A stretch of 64,000 nt of DNA from Isoetes taiwanensis (taxonomy: Eukaryota; Streptophyta; Lycopodiopsida; Isoetales; Isoetaceae), in the NCBI GenBank assembly GCA_021234155.1, contig JAJEKV010000080.1:3705867-3769866 (forward strand), written 5' to 3'. Shown one piece after another: positions 27,801 through 40,099 of this stretch. The notes beneath the pieces were generated by a model that ran no database searches, was not told the DNA's origin, and worked only from the letters and a program-made list of their open reading frames with translations. Position numbers and translations under genes: made by a program. Within the stretch, counting starts at the first letter, position 1. Each line of letters opens with the position of its first letter.

Positions 27801-30800
27801 ATCGCCTGAGTCCATTGGCAAAGTCAGACGCTGATTCTGAGCTTGAGGTCAGCCTGTCCGTCCCCGTGGCCTTGGGAGAGGAAATTTGGGGCAAGCAGTC
27901 CTGAGGATTTTAGGTCCAAGGCCCATACACCCTAACTCATTCTCTCAAGACACCTACAAGTAAGGTCCCTACTGACCGATAAGGAGGGCTTCCAAACGTG
28001 AAACCCCTGTGGCTGCTGCCTCTAGAAGCGTTTACGCTGGGGGCCGAAGCCCGGGTCTGCTGCACTTGGGACCCGCCGGAAGCAGCAGCCCGAGAATAAT
28101 GAGCAAGGGGAACCGGGACGGAGCGGAGTTTGGGCTTTCCTCCCTCCCGATGTGGCAAGTAGAAGCCTGGGGCGCGTTGGCAAGACATTCGTGAATTCGC
28201 GAACTAATGCATTGCACCTAAAATAAATTCCCGTTTTTGCCAGCACCTTTAATTCATCTCCCAAAGACACGGCCCAATTTTCGGAATTTTCTGGAGAAGG
28301 TCTAGGCCGTGGTTAAGATAGGGAACGGCCGGGCGCCCTCTGCTGTGGCAACCGAGCCGCACCTCTTCCCAAGTCAACGAGGCTAGGACCTTGCAGATCC
28401 TCACAAGAGGGGAGAGTCCCGGACCCCGTGAGGCGGATCCCGTGCCCCGGCAGCCTCTTCCCCGCGGCCAAGCCCCCGGTCGCACCGCCATCGACCACCT
28501 CCTCGGAGTCTTGCCTCTATCCGACCGCTGATCCTCCGCTCAGGGCCCCTCTTCTAGAAGGTCCAAAAGATTCCGACGGTCCGGAGAATTTGTCAACCAT
28601 GCATGCCCCGGGATACCTTTGTAGAAACCGGGCATCGTTTTGTCGCTCGGGCATCGGGGATGCTCCTAATGGTAGCCAGACACCGCCAATCGGGTCCCAT
28701 TTATGAACACCCTAGGGAGCAAGTTACACCTACGGGCTTTATAAAGAAGGAACACTCACGCTTTCCACGGACAAGATCCCGCATGCACATCCTAGGCCAA
28801 TCGACTACGAAAGTGCATGGAAGTGAGCTACTTTGCATGGCTTGAGTTCGGGTGGTTCGGGCCACGAACTTGGTCCTGTGGCAATGTCGCATCGCTCGAA
28901 CTATCATGTGAGTCAGATCGCTGATTCGAGAGCGAGGTCAGCCTCAACCGGCCCCTGTGGCCTTGGGAGAGGAAATTTGGGGCAGCCCGGAGAATTTTAG
29001 GGTCCAAGGCCTCAAGCGCCAACACCCCAACTCCATCTTCAAGACATCTACGCTAGTTCCTACTAATCGACAAGGAGAGGGTTTTCCTCAAACGTGAAAC
29101 CCCGTGGGCTGCCAGCTCGAAGGGTTTACGCTTTGGGGCCGTAGTCCCGGGTCTCGCTGTAATTTGGGACTCGCCGAGAAGCAAAGCAATGAGAATACTG
29201 AAAGTAAGGGAACCTGGACTGAGCTGAGTTTGGGCCTTCCTCCTCCGATGTGGCAAGTAGAAGCCTGGGCTTTTGCAGTTGGCAAGACATTCAGAATTTA
29301 ATTAATGCATTGTACCTAAAATAAATTCTGCTTTTGCCACGGATCCCTAATTCATCTCCAAAGACACTACCAAGAATTTTCTGAGAAGGTCTAGGTCGCT
29401 GGTTAAGATAGGAACTGGCCGGGCAGCCCGCTGGTGTAGCAACCCCAGCCTATGACCTTCCCCTAAGTCAAACGAAAGGACCTTGCAGGATCCCCTACAA
29501 GAGGGAGAGTCCGGACCCGTGAGGCTGGGATCTGCCTCCCGAGGCAGCTCCTTCCTCGGGGCCAAGCCTGGCTGCACGCCATCGACACCTCCCGGGGAGC
29601 TCCTGCTCCCCATCCGACCGCTGATCTCTCGCCTGTGGCCCTTCGAAGGTCCAAAGATTCCAGACGCACCGGAGAACTTGTCAAACCACCATGCATGCCC
29701 CGATGCTCACTTTAGAAACCGTGACTGCTTTGTCGTCGCAATCGGATGTTCCCATCGGTAAATAGACTCTCGCTAAATCAGTCCTGAATGGCTAAATTAC
29801 TCCTAGGGAGCAAGTTACACTCAGCCTGGGCTTATGAAGAAGGAGTCACTCACGCCTCCACGACAAGATCCCGCATGCACACTCTAGGCCACTAACTACG
29901 GTGGGATGGAAGGAGCTACTTTGGCGCTTGAGTTCGTGGTCTTCTGGCCACTAACTTGGTCCCTGTGTGGCAATGTCGACGCTCGAAATCCATCAAGTGA
30001 GTCGATCACATTCCCGTGAGAGCTGAGGTTGCCCGTCCGGGTCTCCGTGGCCTTTGGGGAGAGGAAATTTAAGTAGCCTCCCGAGAGGGGATTTTAGGTC
30101 CCAAGCCTCACAGCTAACACCTAACTCCACTTCAAGACACTCACAAGCAAGGTCCCAACACCGGACAAGGAGAGGGTTCTCCTCAAATCCAAAACCTTGT
30201 GGGCTGCTGTGCTCTAGAAGGGTTTATCCGCTGGGGCCGAAGTCCCTGTTGCACTTGGGACCTGGCCGAAGCAAAGAACCGAGAATACTCTGAGTAAGGG
30301 GAACTGACTCTGAGCGGGAGTTTGGCCTTCCTCCTCCCCGATGTGGCAAGTAGAAGCTCTGGGGGCTTTTGCGCTGGCAAGACATCTCAGAATTTAATTA
30401 ATGCATCAGACCTAAAATAAATCTGCTCTTGCCGCCGGGATCCCTAATTCATCTCCATTACCCGCCCAATTCTTCGGAATTTCTGAGAAGGTCTAGGGTC
30501 AAAGGTTAAGATTAGAATCTGGCCGGCAGCCCGCTGCGCAACCGAGCCGGGCACCCTTCCCCAAGTCAAACGAGGCCAGACCTTGGCAGATCCCTCAAGA
30601 GGGGAGAGTCCCGACCCCGTGAGGCGGATCCAAAGTTCCCGAGGCGCCTCTTCTCCTCGGGCAGCTCTCGGTCAAAGACGCTTAATCACCACCCTCCCTG
30701 AGTCTTGCCTCTATCCCACCGCTGGATCCTCCGCTCGTGGGCCCTCTTCTGAAGGTCCAAAGATTCAGATCGGGTCCCGAGAACTTGTCAAACCGGGCTG

Positions 30801-33800
30801 GGCGCCCCGGGATGTCTACCAGAAACCGTAAGAATGTTTTGTCGTTTCCGCATCGATGTCTGAATGGTAATAGACACCGCCAAATCGTCCAAAATGGCTA
30901 AAATTACCCTAGGGAGGTTACACTACCGGTTTTGGCGAAGAAGGAAACACTCACTTCCACGACAAGATCCCGCATGCACATCCCAGGCCAATTGACTACG
31001 AGTGTGATGGAAGTGAGCTACTTTGGCGCTTCTTGAGTTCCTGTGGTCTTCAAGACGGGAACTTGTCCCTGTGGCAATGTCGACGCTTCCGAGTCCATTG
31101 GCGAGTCGATCAGCGATTCCCAGAGCTGAGGTCGCCTGTCATTCCTGTGGCCTTGGGAGAGGAATTAGCAAGCACCGGAGGAATTTAGGGTCCGGCGCCT
31201 GGCCAACACCCCAACTCCATCTCAAGACACGCTAAGGTCCCGCAATAATCTCGAAGGGCTCTCCAAAGAACCCCGTGGGCTGCCAGCCTCTAGAAGGGTT
31301 TACGCTTTTGGGGCCGAAGTCCCGTCCTGCTGCACTGGGACTGGCCGAGAAGCAGCAGCTCGAGAATACGGAGCAAGGGAACCGACTCTGAGCGAGTTTG
31401 GGTCTTTCCTCCCTCCGGCGTAAGGCGGAAGCCTGGGGCTTTTGCTGGCAAGACATCTCAGAAATTCGCACTAATGCATCGGCATCTAAAGCACCTGGCT
31501 TGCCGGATCCCTAATTCATCTCCAAAGACACCTACCAATTCTTCGGAATTTTCTGGAGAAGGTCTAGGGTCAAAGGGTTAAGGGCGGGGAATCCGCCTGG
31601 GCAGCCCGCTGGGTGTAGCAACCGAAATGGCACCCTTCCCCAAGTCAAACGAGGCCGTGACCTTGCAGGTGGATCCCTCACAAGAGGGGAGAGCCTGGGA
31701 CCCCTGTGAGGCGAATCCAAAGTTCCCCGAGGTGCCTTCCTCGGGCCAGCCCTCCGGGTCGCGACGCACGACCACCCTCCCGAGCCCCACGGCTCCTCTA
31801 TCCCACCGCTGATCCTCCGCTCGGGGCCACCCTTCTGAAGGCTGGGTCCAAAAGATCTGATCGTCCGGAGAACTTGTCAAACCGGCCCGACAGTCTACCA
31901 GAGGAAACCGCACTGCTTTGTCGTCGGCATCGGGGATGCTCCTGAATGGCGTAGCCAGACCCCGCAATTGTCCGGAATGGCTTAAATTACCCTAGGGAGC
32001 AAGTTACACCTGGCCGGCTTCATAAAGAAGGAAACACTCACGCCCACGACAAGATTCCCGCGATGCACATCCTAGGCCAGTTCGACTACGAAAAAGATGG
32101 AAGTGAGTTACTTTGGCGCTTGAGTTCGGGTGGTCTTCGCCACTTTAACTTGGTCCCTCGTGGCAATGTCGACGCTCCGGTCCATTGGCAAAGCCAGATC
32201 GCGATTCGAGCCGAGGTCGCCTCGTCCGTCCCCTTCGTGGCCTTGGGAGAGGAAATTTGGGCGTTACCCGAGGATTTTAGGGTCAAGGCTCAAGGCCAAC
32301 ACCCCAACTCCATCTTCAAGACACCTGTCCCTACCGACCGACAAGGAGAGGGCCTCCAAACGTGAACCCCGGGCTGCCGTGCTCTAGCGTTTACGCTTTG
32401 GGGGGCCGTAGTCCCCGGTCTGCTGCATTGGGACTGCCGAAGCGCTAAATGAATACTTTATAAGGGGAACCGCCACCGGAAGGAGTTTGGGTCTTTCCTC
32501 CTCCCGGCGTGGCAAGTGTAGCCTGGGCTTTGCAGCTGGGCAAGACATTCGAATTTAACCAATGCATTGCACGAAAATAAATTCGCTTTTGCCGGGCCGA
32601 TCCCTAATTCATCTCCAAAGACACCTAATTTTCGAATTTTCTGAGAAGGTCTAGGTCGGTTAAGATTAGAACTACGGCAGCCCGCTGTGGCAACCGAGCC
32701 GGCACCTTCCAAGTCAAACGAGCCAGATCTTTGGCAGGATCCTCAAGAGGGAGAGTCCTGACCCCGTGAGGCTGGATTCAAAGTTCTGTAGGCAGCTCTT
32801 CCCCGGCAACAATTCCTGGTCAGACGCTTATCGACCACCCTCCCCGAGTCTCTGGCCCCCTATCCCACTGCTGATCCTCCGCTCGTGGCCCTTCGAAGGT
32901 CTAAAAGATTCCGATCGTCCGAGAACTTGTCAAACCGGCTAAGGCCCCGATGTCTACCAGGGAAACCGCGACTGCTTTGTCGTCGTAACGGGATGTCTTA
33001 ATGGCAAATAGACCCCGCCAATCGTCCTATCGAGCAAATTGAATTTAGGAGCAAGTTACACTATCGGGTTTTATAAAGAAGGAAAACACTTCACGCCTCC
33101 ACGACAAGATCCCGATGCACATCCTAGGCCAATTCGACTACGAGTGTGATGGAAGTGAGCTACTTGGCGCTTCTTTGGAGTTCGGTGGTCGCCACCCGAA
33201 TCCTGGTCCCTGTGGCAATGTCGACGCTTCAGTCCATCGCGAGTCGATCGCGATTCCTGAGCCGTGAGGTCGCCTCTGGCCCGTCCTCGTGGCCTTGGGA
33301 GAGGAATTTGGGGCAAGCAGCCCGATTTTAGGGTCAAGGTCAAGGCCAACACCCTAACTCATACTTTCAAGACACGCGAAGGTCCCGCCGACCGGGATAA
33401 GGAGAGGGCTCTCCAACGAAACCCTGCGGCTGCTGTGCTCTAGAAGGGTTTATCGCTTTGGGGCCGAAGTCCCCGGTCTCATGTAATTTGGGACTCGGGC
33501 CGGTAGCGCCACTGGTGAATACGGAGCAAGGGGAACCGACGGAGCTGAGTTTGGCCTTTCCTCCTCCGATGTGGCAAGTAGAATTGGGGCTTTGCGTTTT
33601 GGCAAGATGATTCGTGAATTTAATTACTGCACGTAAAAATAAATTCGCCACGGATCCCTAATCTATCTCCAAAGACACTACCTAATCTCTTCGGAATTCG
33701 AGAAGGTCTAGGCCAAAGGAGCAGATAGAACGGTTTGTGGGCAGCCCGCTGCGTGGCAAACCGAGCCGCACCTTTCCCCAAGTCAAACGAGCCGACCTGC

Positions 33801-36800
33801 GTGGATCCTCACAAGAGGGGAGAGTCCCACCCCGAGGCGGATCCAAAGTTCCCGAGGCAAACTCTTCCCCGGGCACAGCTTCCCCCTGGTCAAGACGCCA
33901 TCGACCACCTCCTCGAGTCTCGCTCTATCCGACCGTTGATCCTCCGCTCAGGCCCCTCTTCGAAGCAGTCTCAAAGATTCCGATCGTCCGAGAACTTGTC
34001 AACCGCTGGGCGCCCCGGGATGTCTCAGAGAAACCGCGACTGCTTTGTCGCTCGGCACCGGGATGCTCCTGAATGGCAAATAGACCCCCGCTAAACGGGT
34101 CCGAATGGCTAAATTACCCTAGGAAGCAAGTTACACCTGGCCGGTTTTGCGAAGAAGGAAACACTCACGCCTCCACGGCTAAAAGATCCCGCATGCACAT
34201 CCTGTAGGCCAATTGACTACGAGTGTGATGGAAGTGAGCTACTTTACGCTTCTTTGGAGTTCGGTGGTCTTCTGCCACTAACTTGGTCCCTGTGGCAACG
34301 TCGACGCTTCCAGTCCATTGGCGAGTCAGATCAAGGACTCCGGAGAGCCGGAGGTCGCCTCATCCGTCCCCTGTGGCCTTGGGGAGAGGAAATTTGGGGC
34401 AAGCAGCCCTGAGGGATTTTAGGGTCCGCTCAAGGCCAACACCCTAACTCCATTTCAAGATTGATTTACGCTAAGGTCCCAACCCACTGACATGAGAGGG
34501 AGCCCAAACGTGAAACCTCCCCGTGGCCATGCCTAGAAGGGTTTACGCTTTTGGGGGTCAGTCCGGTCCGCCGTGACTTCGGGACCCCGGCCGGTAGCGC
34601 AATGAATACGGAGCAAGGAACCGGATTTTGAGCTTGAGTTTAACCTTTTCCTCCTCCGATGTGGCAAGTAGAAGTCTGGGCGCTGGTGGGCAGCAAGACA
34701 TTCGTGAATTTAATTAATGCATTGCACTAAAAATAAATTCCGCTTTTTGCCACGGATCCCTATCTAGCCCCAAAGACACGCACTTCGAATTTCTGAGAAG
34801 GTCTAGGTCAAAGGGTTAGCATTAGAACGCCTGGCGTACTCGTTGCAGTATAAACTGAAGCCGCACCTCTTCCCTAAGTCAAACGAGGCCGTGGACCTTG
34901 CGGTGGATCCTCACAGAGGGAGAGTCCCACCTCCCGTGAGGGGCTGGATCCAAAAGTTCCCCAGGCAGCTCCTTCCGCGCCGGTCGCGACGCTTAATGAC
35001 CACCTCCCTGAGTCTTGCCTCTATCCTGATCCTCCGCTCGTGGGCCCTCTTCTAGAAGGTCCAAAAGATTCTAGATCGGCCCGAGAACTTGTCAACCGCT
35101 GGGCGGCCCCTGGATGTCTGGCCTTTGTGGAAACCGACTGCTTTATCGCTCGCATCAATCGGGATGCTCCATTATAAATAGACCCGCCAAATCGTCCTAA
35201 TGCAAAATTACCCTAGGAGCAAGTTACACCTGCCGGTTTCTATGTAAAGAAGGAACACTTTCACGCCGCCCACGACAAGATCCCGCGATGCACATCCTTA
35301 GCCAATTGATCACGAAAGTGATGCAAGGAGCTACTTTGGCGCTTCTTGAGTTCCTCGCCACTAACTTGGTCCCTGTGGCAATGTCGATGTTCGAAGTCCA
35401 AGGTGAGTCAGATCGCTGATTCGAGCTTCTGAGGTCGCCTCGGTCCGGCCCTCGTGGCCTTGGGAGAGGAATGAAGCAAGCACCGGAGGGATTTTAGGGT
35501 CCGCTACTCAAGGCCAACACCGCTAACCCACTTCAAGACACGACGCAAGGTCCCTACTAATCCGGGATAAGGAGAGGGCCTCCAAACGAAACCCCGGCTA
35601 CAAAGGCCCCTAGAAGGGTTTACGCTTTGGGGCCGAAGTCCCCGGTTCAAGGTAACTTGGGACCCGCCGAAGCGCGCAGCTCCAGAATAATGAGCAAGGG
35701 GAACCCACTGAGCGAGTTTGGGCCTTCCTCCTCCGATGTGGCAAGTAGAAGCCTGGGGGCTTTGTTGGCAAGACATTCGTGAATTCAAGTAATTAATGCA
35801 TTGCACGAAAATAAATTCGGCTTTTGCCATTGATCCCTAATTCATCTCCAAAGGAGACACTACCAATTTTCGAATTTTCTGAGAAGGTCTAGGGTCAGCG
35901 GGTTAAGGCAGAACGGCTTGGCAGCCCGCTGTGGCAACCGAGCCGCACCTCTTCCCAAGTCAAACGAGGCCAGACCTTGCGGATCCTCACAAGAGGGGGG
36001 AGAGTCCTGACCCTGTGAGGCTGATCTAAAAAGTTCAGGTAGCCTTCCCGGCAACAAGGCCTGGTCAAGACGCCACGACCACCTCCTGAGCTCCGTGGCT
36101 CTATCCCAATCGCTGATCCTCCGTCAGGCCCTCTTCGAAGCGGTCCAAAAGATTCCCCCGATCGGGTCCGAGAACTTGTCAACCGGCTGGGCGGCCCTTA
36201 TGTCTACTTCTGTGAGAAACCGCAAGTAATGTTTTGTCGCTCTGCACTGTGGATGCTCCTGAATGGCAAATAGACCCGCCAAATCGTCCGGAATAAATTA
36301 CCCTAGGAGCAAGTTACACGGCCGGTTTTGGCGAAGAAGGAAACACTCACGCCTCCACGACAAGAGGATCTCCGTGACACATCCAGGGCCAATTGACTAC
36401 GAAAGGTGTGATGGAAGTGAGCTACTTTGGCTTTCGAGTTCGGGTGGTCACACGGGAATCCTGGTCCCTGTGGCAATGTCGAATGCCCTGAGTCCATTGG
36501 CAGAGTCAGACGCTGCATTCCCGAGAGCGAGGTCGCCTTCCGGGCCCGGCCCCTGTGGCCTTGGAGAGAAATTTGGGGCAAGCAGCCTCCGAGGGATTTT
36601 AGGGTCTCAAGGCCTCAAGGCCACCACCCCAACTCCACTTCCTTCAAGACACTACGAAGATCCCTACTAATTCGACAAGGAGAGGGCCTCAAACGTGAAC
36701 CCTGGGTGGGTTGCCGTGCCTCTAGAAGCGGTTACGCTTTGGGGCCGGCCCCGCCCCGTAATTTGGGACCTGGCCGAGAAGCAAAGAGCCGAGGAATATG

Positions 36801-37785
36801 AGCAAGGGAACTGGGACGGAGCGGGAGTTTGGGCCTTCCTCCTCCATGTGGCAAGTAGCCGGGGGCGCTTTGCAAAGTGGGCAAGACATTCGTACCCCAA
36901 GAATTAATGCATTACCTAAAAATAAATTCGTTTTTGCCGATCCCTCCTAATTCATCTCCAGCACACTTTCCAATTTTCGGAATTTTCTGGAGAAGGTTCA
37001 GGTCAGCGGGTTAGCGTGAACTGCCGGGGCAGCCCTGTAAGTAACCGAGCCGCACCCTTCCCCTGCTCAAACGAGGCTGACTCGCGGTGGATCCCTACAA
37101 GAGGGGAGAGTCCGACCCCGTGAGGCTGGGATTCAAAAGTTCCCAGGCGCCTCTTCCCCGCGCCGGGCCCCCGGGTCGCATCGCCAATGACCACCTCCCG
37201 GAGCTCCAGTTTCCCTTATCCGACCGCTGCTGATCCTCCGCTCGTGGTCACCGACAAGGATTCCCGAGCTTAGGTTGCCCGCTCTTCCCGTGGCCTTAGG
37301 GAGAGGAAATTTGGGAAAGCAACCGAGGGATTTTAGGGTCCATAGCCCAAGCGCCACACCCCAACTCCACTTCAGACACGCCGCTAGGGTCCCTACTGAC
37401 CGGGATAAGGAGAGGGTTCAAACGTAAACCCCGTGGAGCGTCAAAGCCTAGAAGGGTTTACGCTTTGGGGCCGCAGTCCTAGTCCAAGGTAGCTTGGAAC
37501 GTAATGGTGAAGCTTCTGCCGAACGACAGCAAGGGGAACCGACGGAACGGAGTTTGGACCGCCCTCTCCGATGTGGCAATTAGAAGTCTGGGGCTTTTGG
37601 TAAAGGGCAACACACGCATTGGGGATCATACTCACGCATTGCACGTAAAATAAATTCTGATTTTTGCCACCGGATCCCTAATTCATCTCCAAAGACACGC
37701 CTTACCCTCAAATTTTGGAGAAGGTCTAGGTCAAAGGGTTAGCATTAGAATCGTTTAAAAAATTTCGCTGCGAAAGTAACCGAAG
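15810..37785. repeat. 22-kb tandem array of about twenty 1.08-kb GC-rich units
   Basis: Using the block around AACACTCACGCCTCCACGAC as a marker, units start near 15810, 16905, 18008, 19088, 20160, 21255, 22332, 23388, 24449, 25520, 26603, 27657, 28752, 29846, 30947, 32034, 33086, 34161, 35255 and 36343. The mean period is 1,081 bp, range 1,052-1,103. All copies are head to tail. Nearly invariant blocks include GATCCCGCATGCACATCCTA, GGAAGTGAGCTACTTT, CTTGGTCCCTGTGGCAATG, TCTAGAAGGGTTTACGC, AGAAGGTCTAGGTCA, AAGTCAAACGAGG and GAGAACTTGTCAAAC. Between them lie short C/G-rich spots that differ in almost every copy. Many short frames exist on both strands because the unit is GC-rich, but none is conserved in length. 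I do not recognise the unit; it is not 5S rDNA. Confidence 0.95.
37246..37785. repeat. Terminal rearranged array unit with internal deletion
   Basis: At about 37,246 the sequence jumps from the block that normally precedes GAAGGTCCAAAAGATTCC directly into the block after the AGTCGATC segment of the next unit. About 500 bp spanning a unit boundary is therefore missing. Homology then continues in order to about 37,785, where the block after GGGTTAGCATTAGAA degrades into unique AT-rich sequence. This marks the right edge of the array. Confidence 0.8.
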
Positions 37786-38871
37786 TTGATTTGGAAGATT
37801 TGAAGATGCACGGACTTCAAGCCACAAAGAAACATAAATTTAGTGGTCATTTCTATCACAAAGTTGGAGAAAATCCAAGCCGACCGTCCATCACAAACTT
37901 CTAAGAATGTGCATTTGAAAGATTTAGAACATGGAAGTGTCCCATTTGTAAGAGCTTACCAGGAGAGTCCAAACTACAAATAATCTCGGTCGGTTCCTGC
38001 CAAATTCAAGCTCTAAATGTCTAAAACTCCTCGCCAGTTCAAATGGCAAATCGAACCAAGCATAGCGAGCATCCAATGTAAGCAATGCAAAATATCTTCA
38101 AGAATCCTTCATCATGTTCATGCATATGTATCAATGCTAGATTGTACCCCAGAAAATATAACAATGTACAAAACATAGGTTTATTGAACAAAAGATCACT
38201 TGAACAATTCAAAGATACTCCTCCGAGCTTTGGCTTATGGTTTCTATCGTGAAGTCCCTCCACTTGTCCATCCCCTTTGAACCATAGCTCCATGTCGCAT
38301 GTCCTCAAGGCCAGCCATGCATATGTCGCATAGTATCATGTTAATATCAAGTTTCCCCGTGGTGCTTCCAAACCCCGACCATCTTTCAAGAAGTACCCTC
38401 ATCATGCTAGGTACCACCGGTTCCTAGCAATTTGGTCGTCTTCTCACCAATCACATACTTCTTTTAACACTTTCATCCCATGGATCGTTTCAGTCTCATC
38501 TTCGAGTGGAGGAGGGGGTCTACTGAGACTCTTCCTTCCTCATGCCCCTCGACGGGCCCTACACCAAGCTATAGATTAGGAAAATAGATAAATACAATAA
38601 AGTGTATAAACTACAGAGTGTAGCCTTACTTAGAAGACAGTTCCATATCTCTCGCTTCTTGAATCCTCATCTCCTCCTCGACCGTCTGCCGTCAAGCATA
38701 CCTTCCATGGCCAAGCGTATCCCAAAAAGCAATAAAGAAAAAACTCACAATAACCGCAGAATGAAAACTAGGATCCGGCGGATCGCTCGCGAATACTCAA
38801 ATCATAAAAAGAAAATGGGAAAAATGAAAGTTTTACCGATGACTCTTAGTAAAGAACAGAGACGCCGCTTT
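37786..38871. other. Unique AT-rich DNA right of the array, no recognisable gene
   Basis: This is ordinary AT-rich sequence. It includes a plus-strand frame at 38,602-38,874 whose C-terminal half is very rich in Lys and Arg, and a minus-strand frame at 38,039-38,308. Neither carries a known motif or a clear homologue by eye. Confidence 0.4.
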
Positions 38872-38952
38872 TAAGACGATAGATCGCCGCTTAACGACGC
38901 TTAAAGGTCAGTTAACCACGCCTAACGACAAGCACGGGCTATAACGACGCTG
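38872..38952. repeat. GACGC-type subrepeats, possible left subterminal region of a CACTA element
   Basis: Short words such as GCCGCTTAACGACGCTTA, CACGCCTAACGAC and ATAACGACGCTGC recur within 80 bp. The same words occur beside CACTA termini at 45.3-46.65 kb (for example CGCCGCTTAACGC near 45,511). Subterminal arrays of short transposase-binding repeats are typical of En/Spm (CACTA) elements. No CACTA terminus is seen to the left, so the end of the element is lost or not recognised. Confidence 0.5.
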
Positions 38953-40099
38953 CACTTTAAATTTGTTTTGTTTTCGTATACCGAGATGCCATGTTGCCCT
39001 ATTAGTCCTCCGCCTCCGCCGGGCCTCCTCGCCCTCTGCCGCTACTTCCAAATTTTCCTCCTCCTCCTCCTTCACGGAGCTCCTCACCTACATCCGCCAT
39101 GGTCAGCTTCTCCGATGCATGCCCGCTGATGCCGCACTGCAGGTCGCGGCAGCCACTGAGCACCAACCTTCCACCGAGTGGCTAGAGATCAACCTAACCT
39201 AAGAAAGGCCGGAGTTCAAGCAAGCCATGACAAAGCCGCGTGATAGGGTAGAAAGACCTCGCCAGACATCGGGAGGCCTAACCTTCCTCAATACAGCTCG
39301 AAAGTGTCTAAGAAATGCACATGGTGAGCTCAGCAGTTTGGCCCATGCTAGAGGATAGGGCCTGGGAAGGGAAACATTTGTCAAGCCCTACTTTCAAAAG
39401 TTGCACCTGCACCAACCCGTGGCATGCGGGCGCTCAGACATGAATCTTCTAGAAATGTGACACCACGGAGGGCTTGATTCCATGCTCTCGAGGCTTGTTC
39501 TCGACTCTGGTGAGGGAAATCACCGCCGAAAGCACCTTCGAGCCTCATGGTGGATCAAGAATCGATGTCGAGCATATACCACTAGATGTGCAATCGGCAT
39601 CCACTTTGTTTTGTGTATTTGAATTGTGTATGGGTTTTTATATGAATTTTGTATTTTGAAGGGAATACATATATGATTTTTGCATATGAATCTTGCATTT
39701 TGAAGGGAATCTACATTTTATGATTAATTAAACATAAAGCGGTACTCAACCTGTATAGAACTCTCCCTGGACGGGCTTTGCAAGCCATGGTCTATACTTA
39801 GGATGCTAAATCCAATTAACTTCGGCATAAATGTCTATGATAACTTCCGTTGCAATACTAATGTTGCCTAATATGGTTTGTGCATACACAAATTGCGATG
39901 CCAAAGTATTTTCTTATTCATATGTGGGAAGAAAAATATAATAATCATAATAAAGTAATGAAGGTTCAATCGATGGTAGTTCTATCATGACAATATTCCC
40001 AACTCCCCCAACCTCCTATTCGGATCATTTATCTCTTTCTTCACCTTCAAATATGCTATGAGCGAAGCCTCATATGGAACTACTTAACCACCAACATCT
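38953..40099. other. CACTA interior downstream of the transposase; GC-rich gene-like patch
   Basis: Near 38,990-39,100 a GC-rich patch reads on the minus strand as a short frame starting MADVGEELREGGGGGKFGS and stopping after 31 codons. On the plus strand the same DNA reads as a Ser/Ala-rich frame. It might be a captured host-gene piece, as CACTA elements often carry them, but the source is unknown. From 39.6 to 40.1 kb the DNA is AT-rich and motif-free. Confidence 0.35.

Noticed and set aside
15810-37785. CRISPR-like or rDNA spacer array
   Set aside because: The period (1.08 kb) is far too long for CRISPR, and no 5S, 18S, 5.8S or 25S sequence can be read in the unit or flanks.
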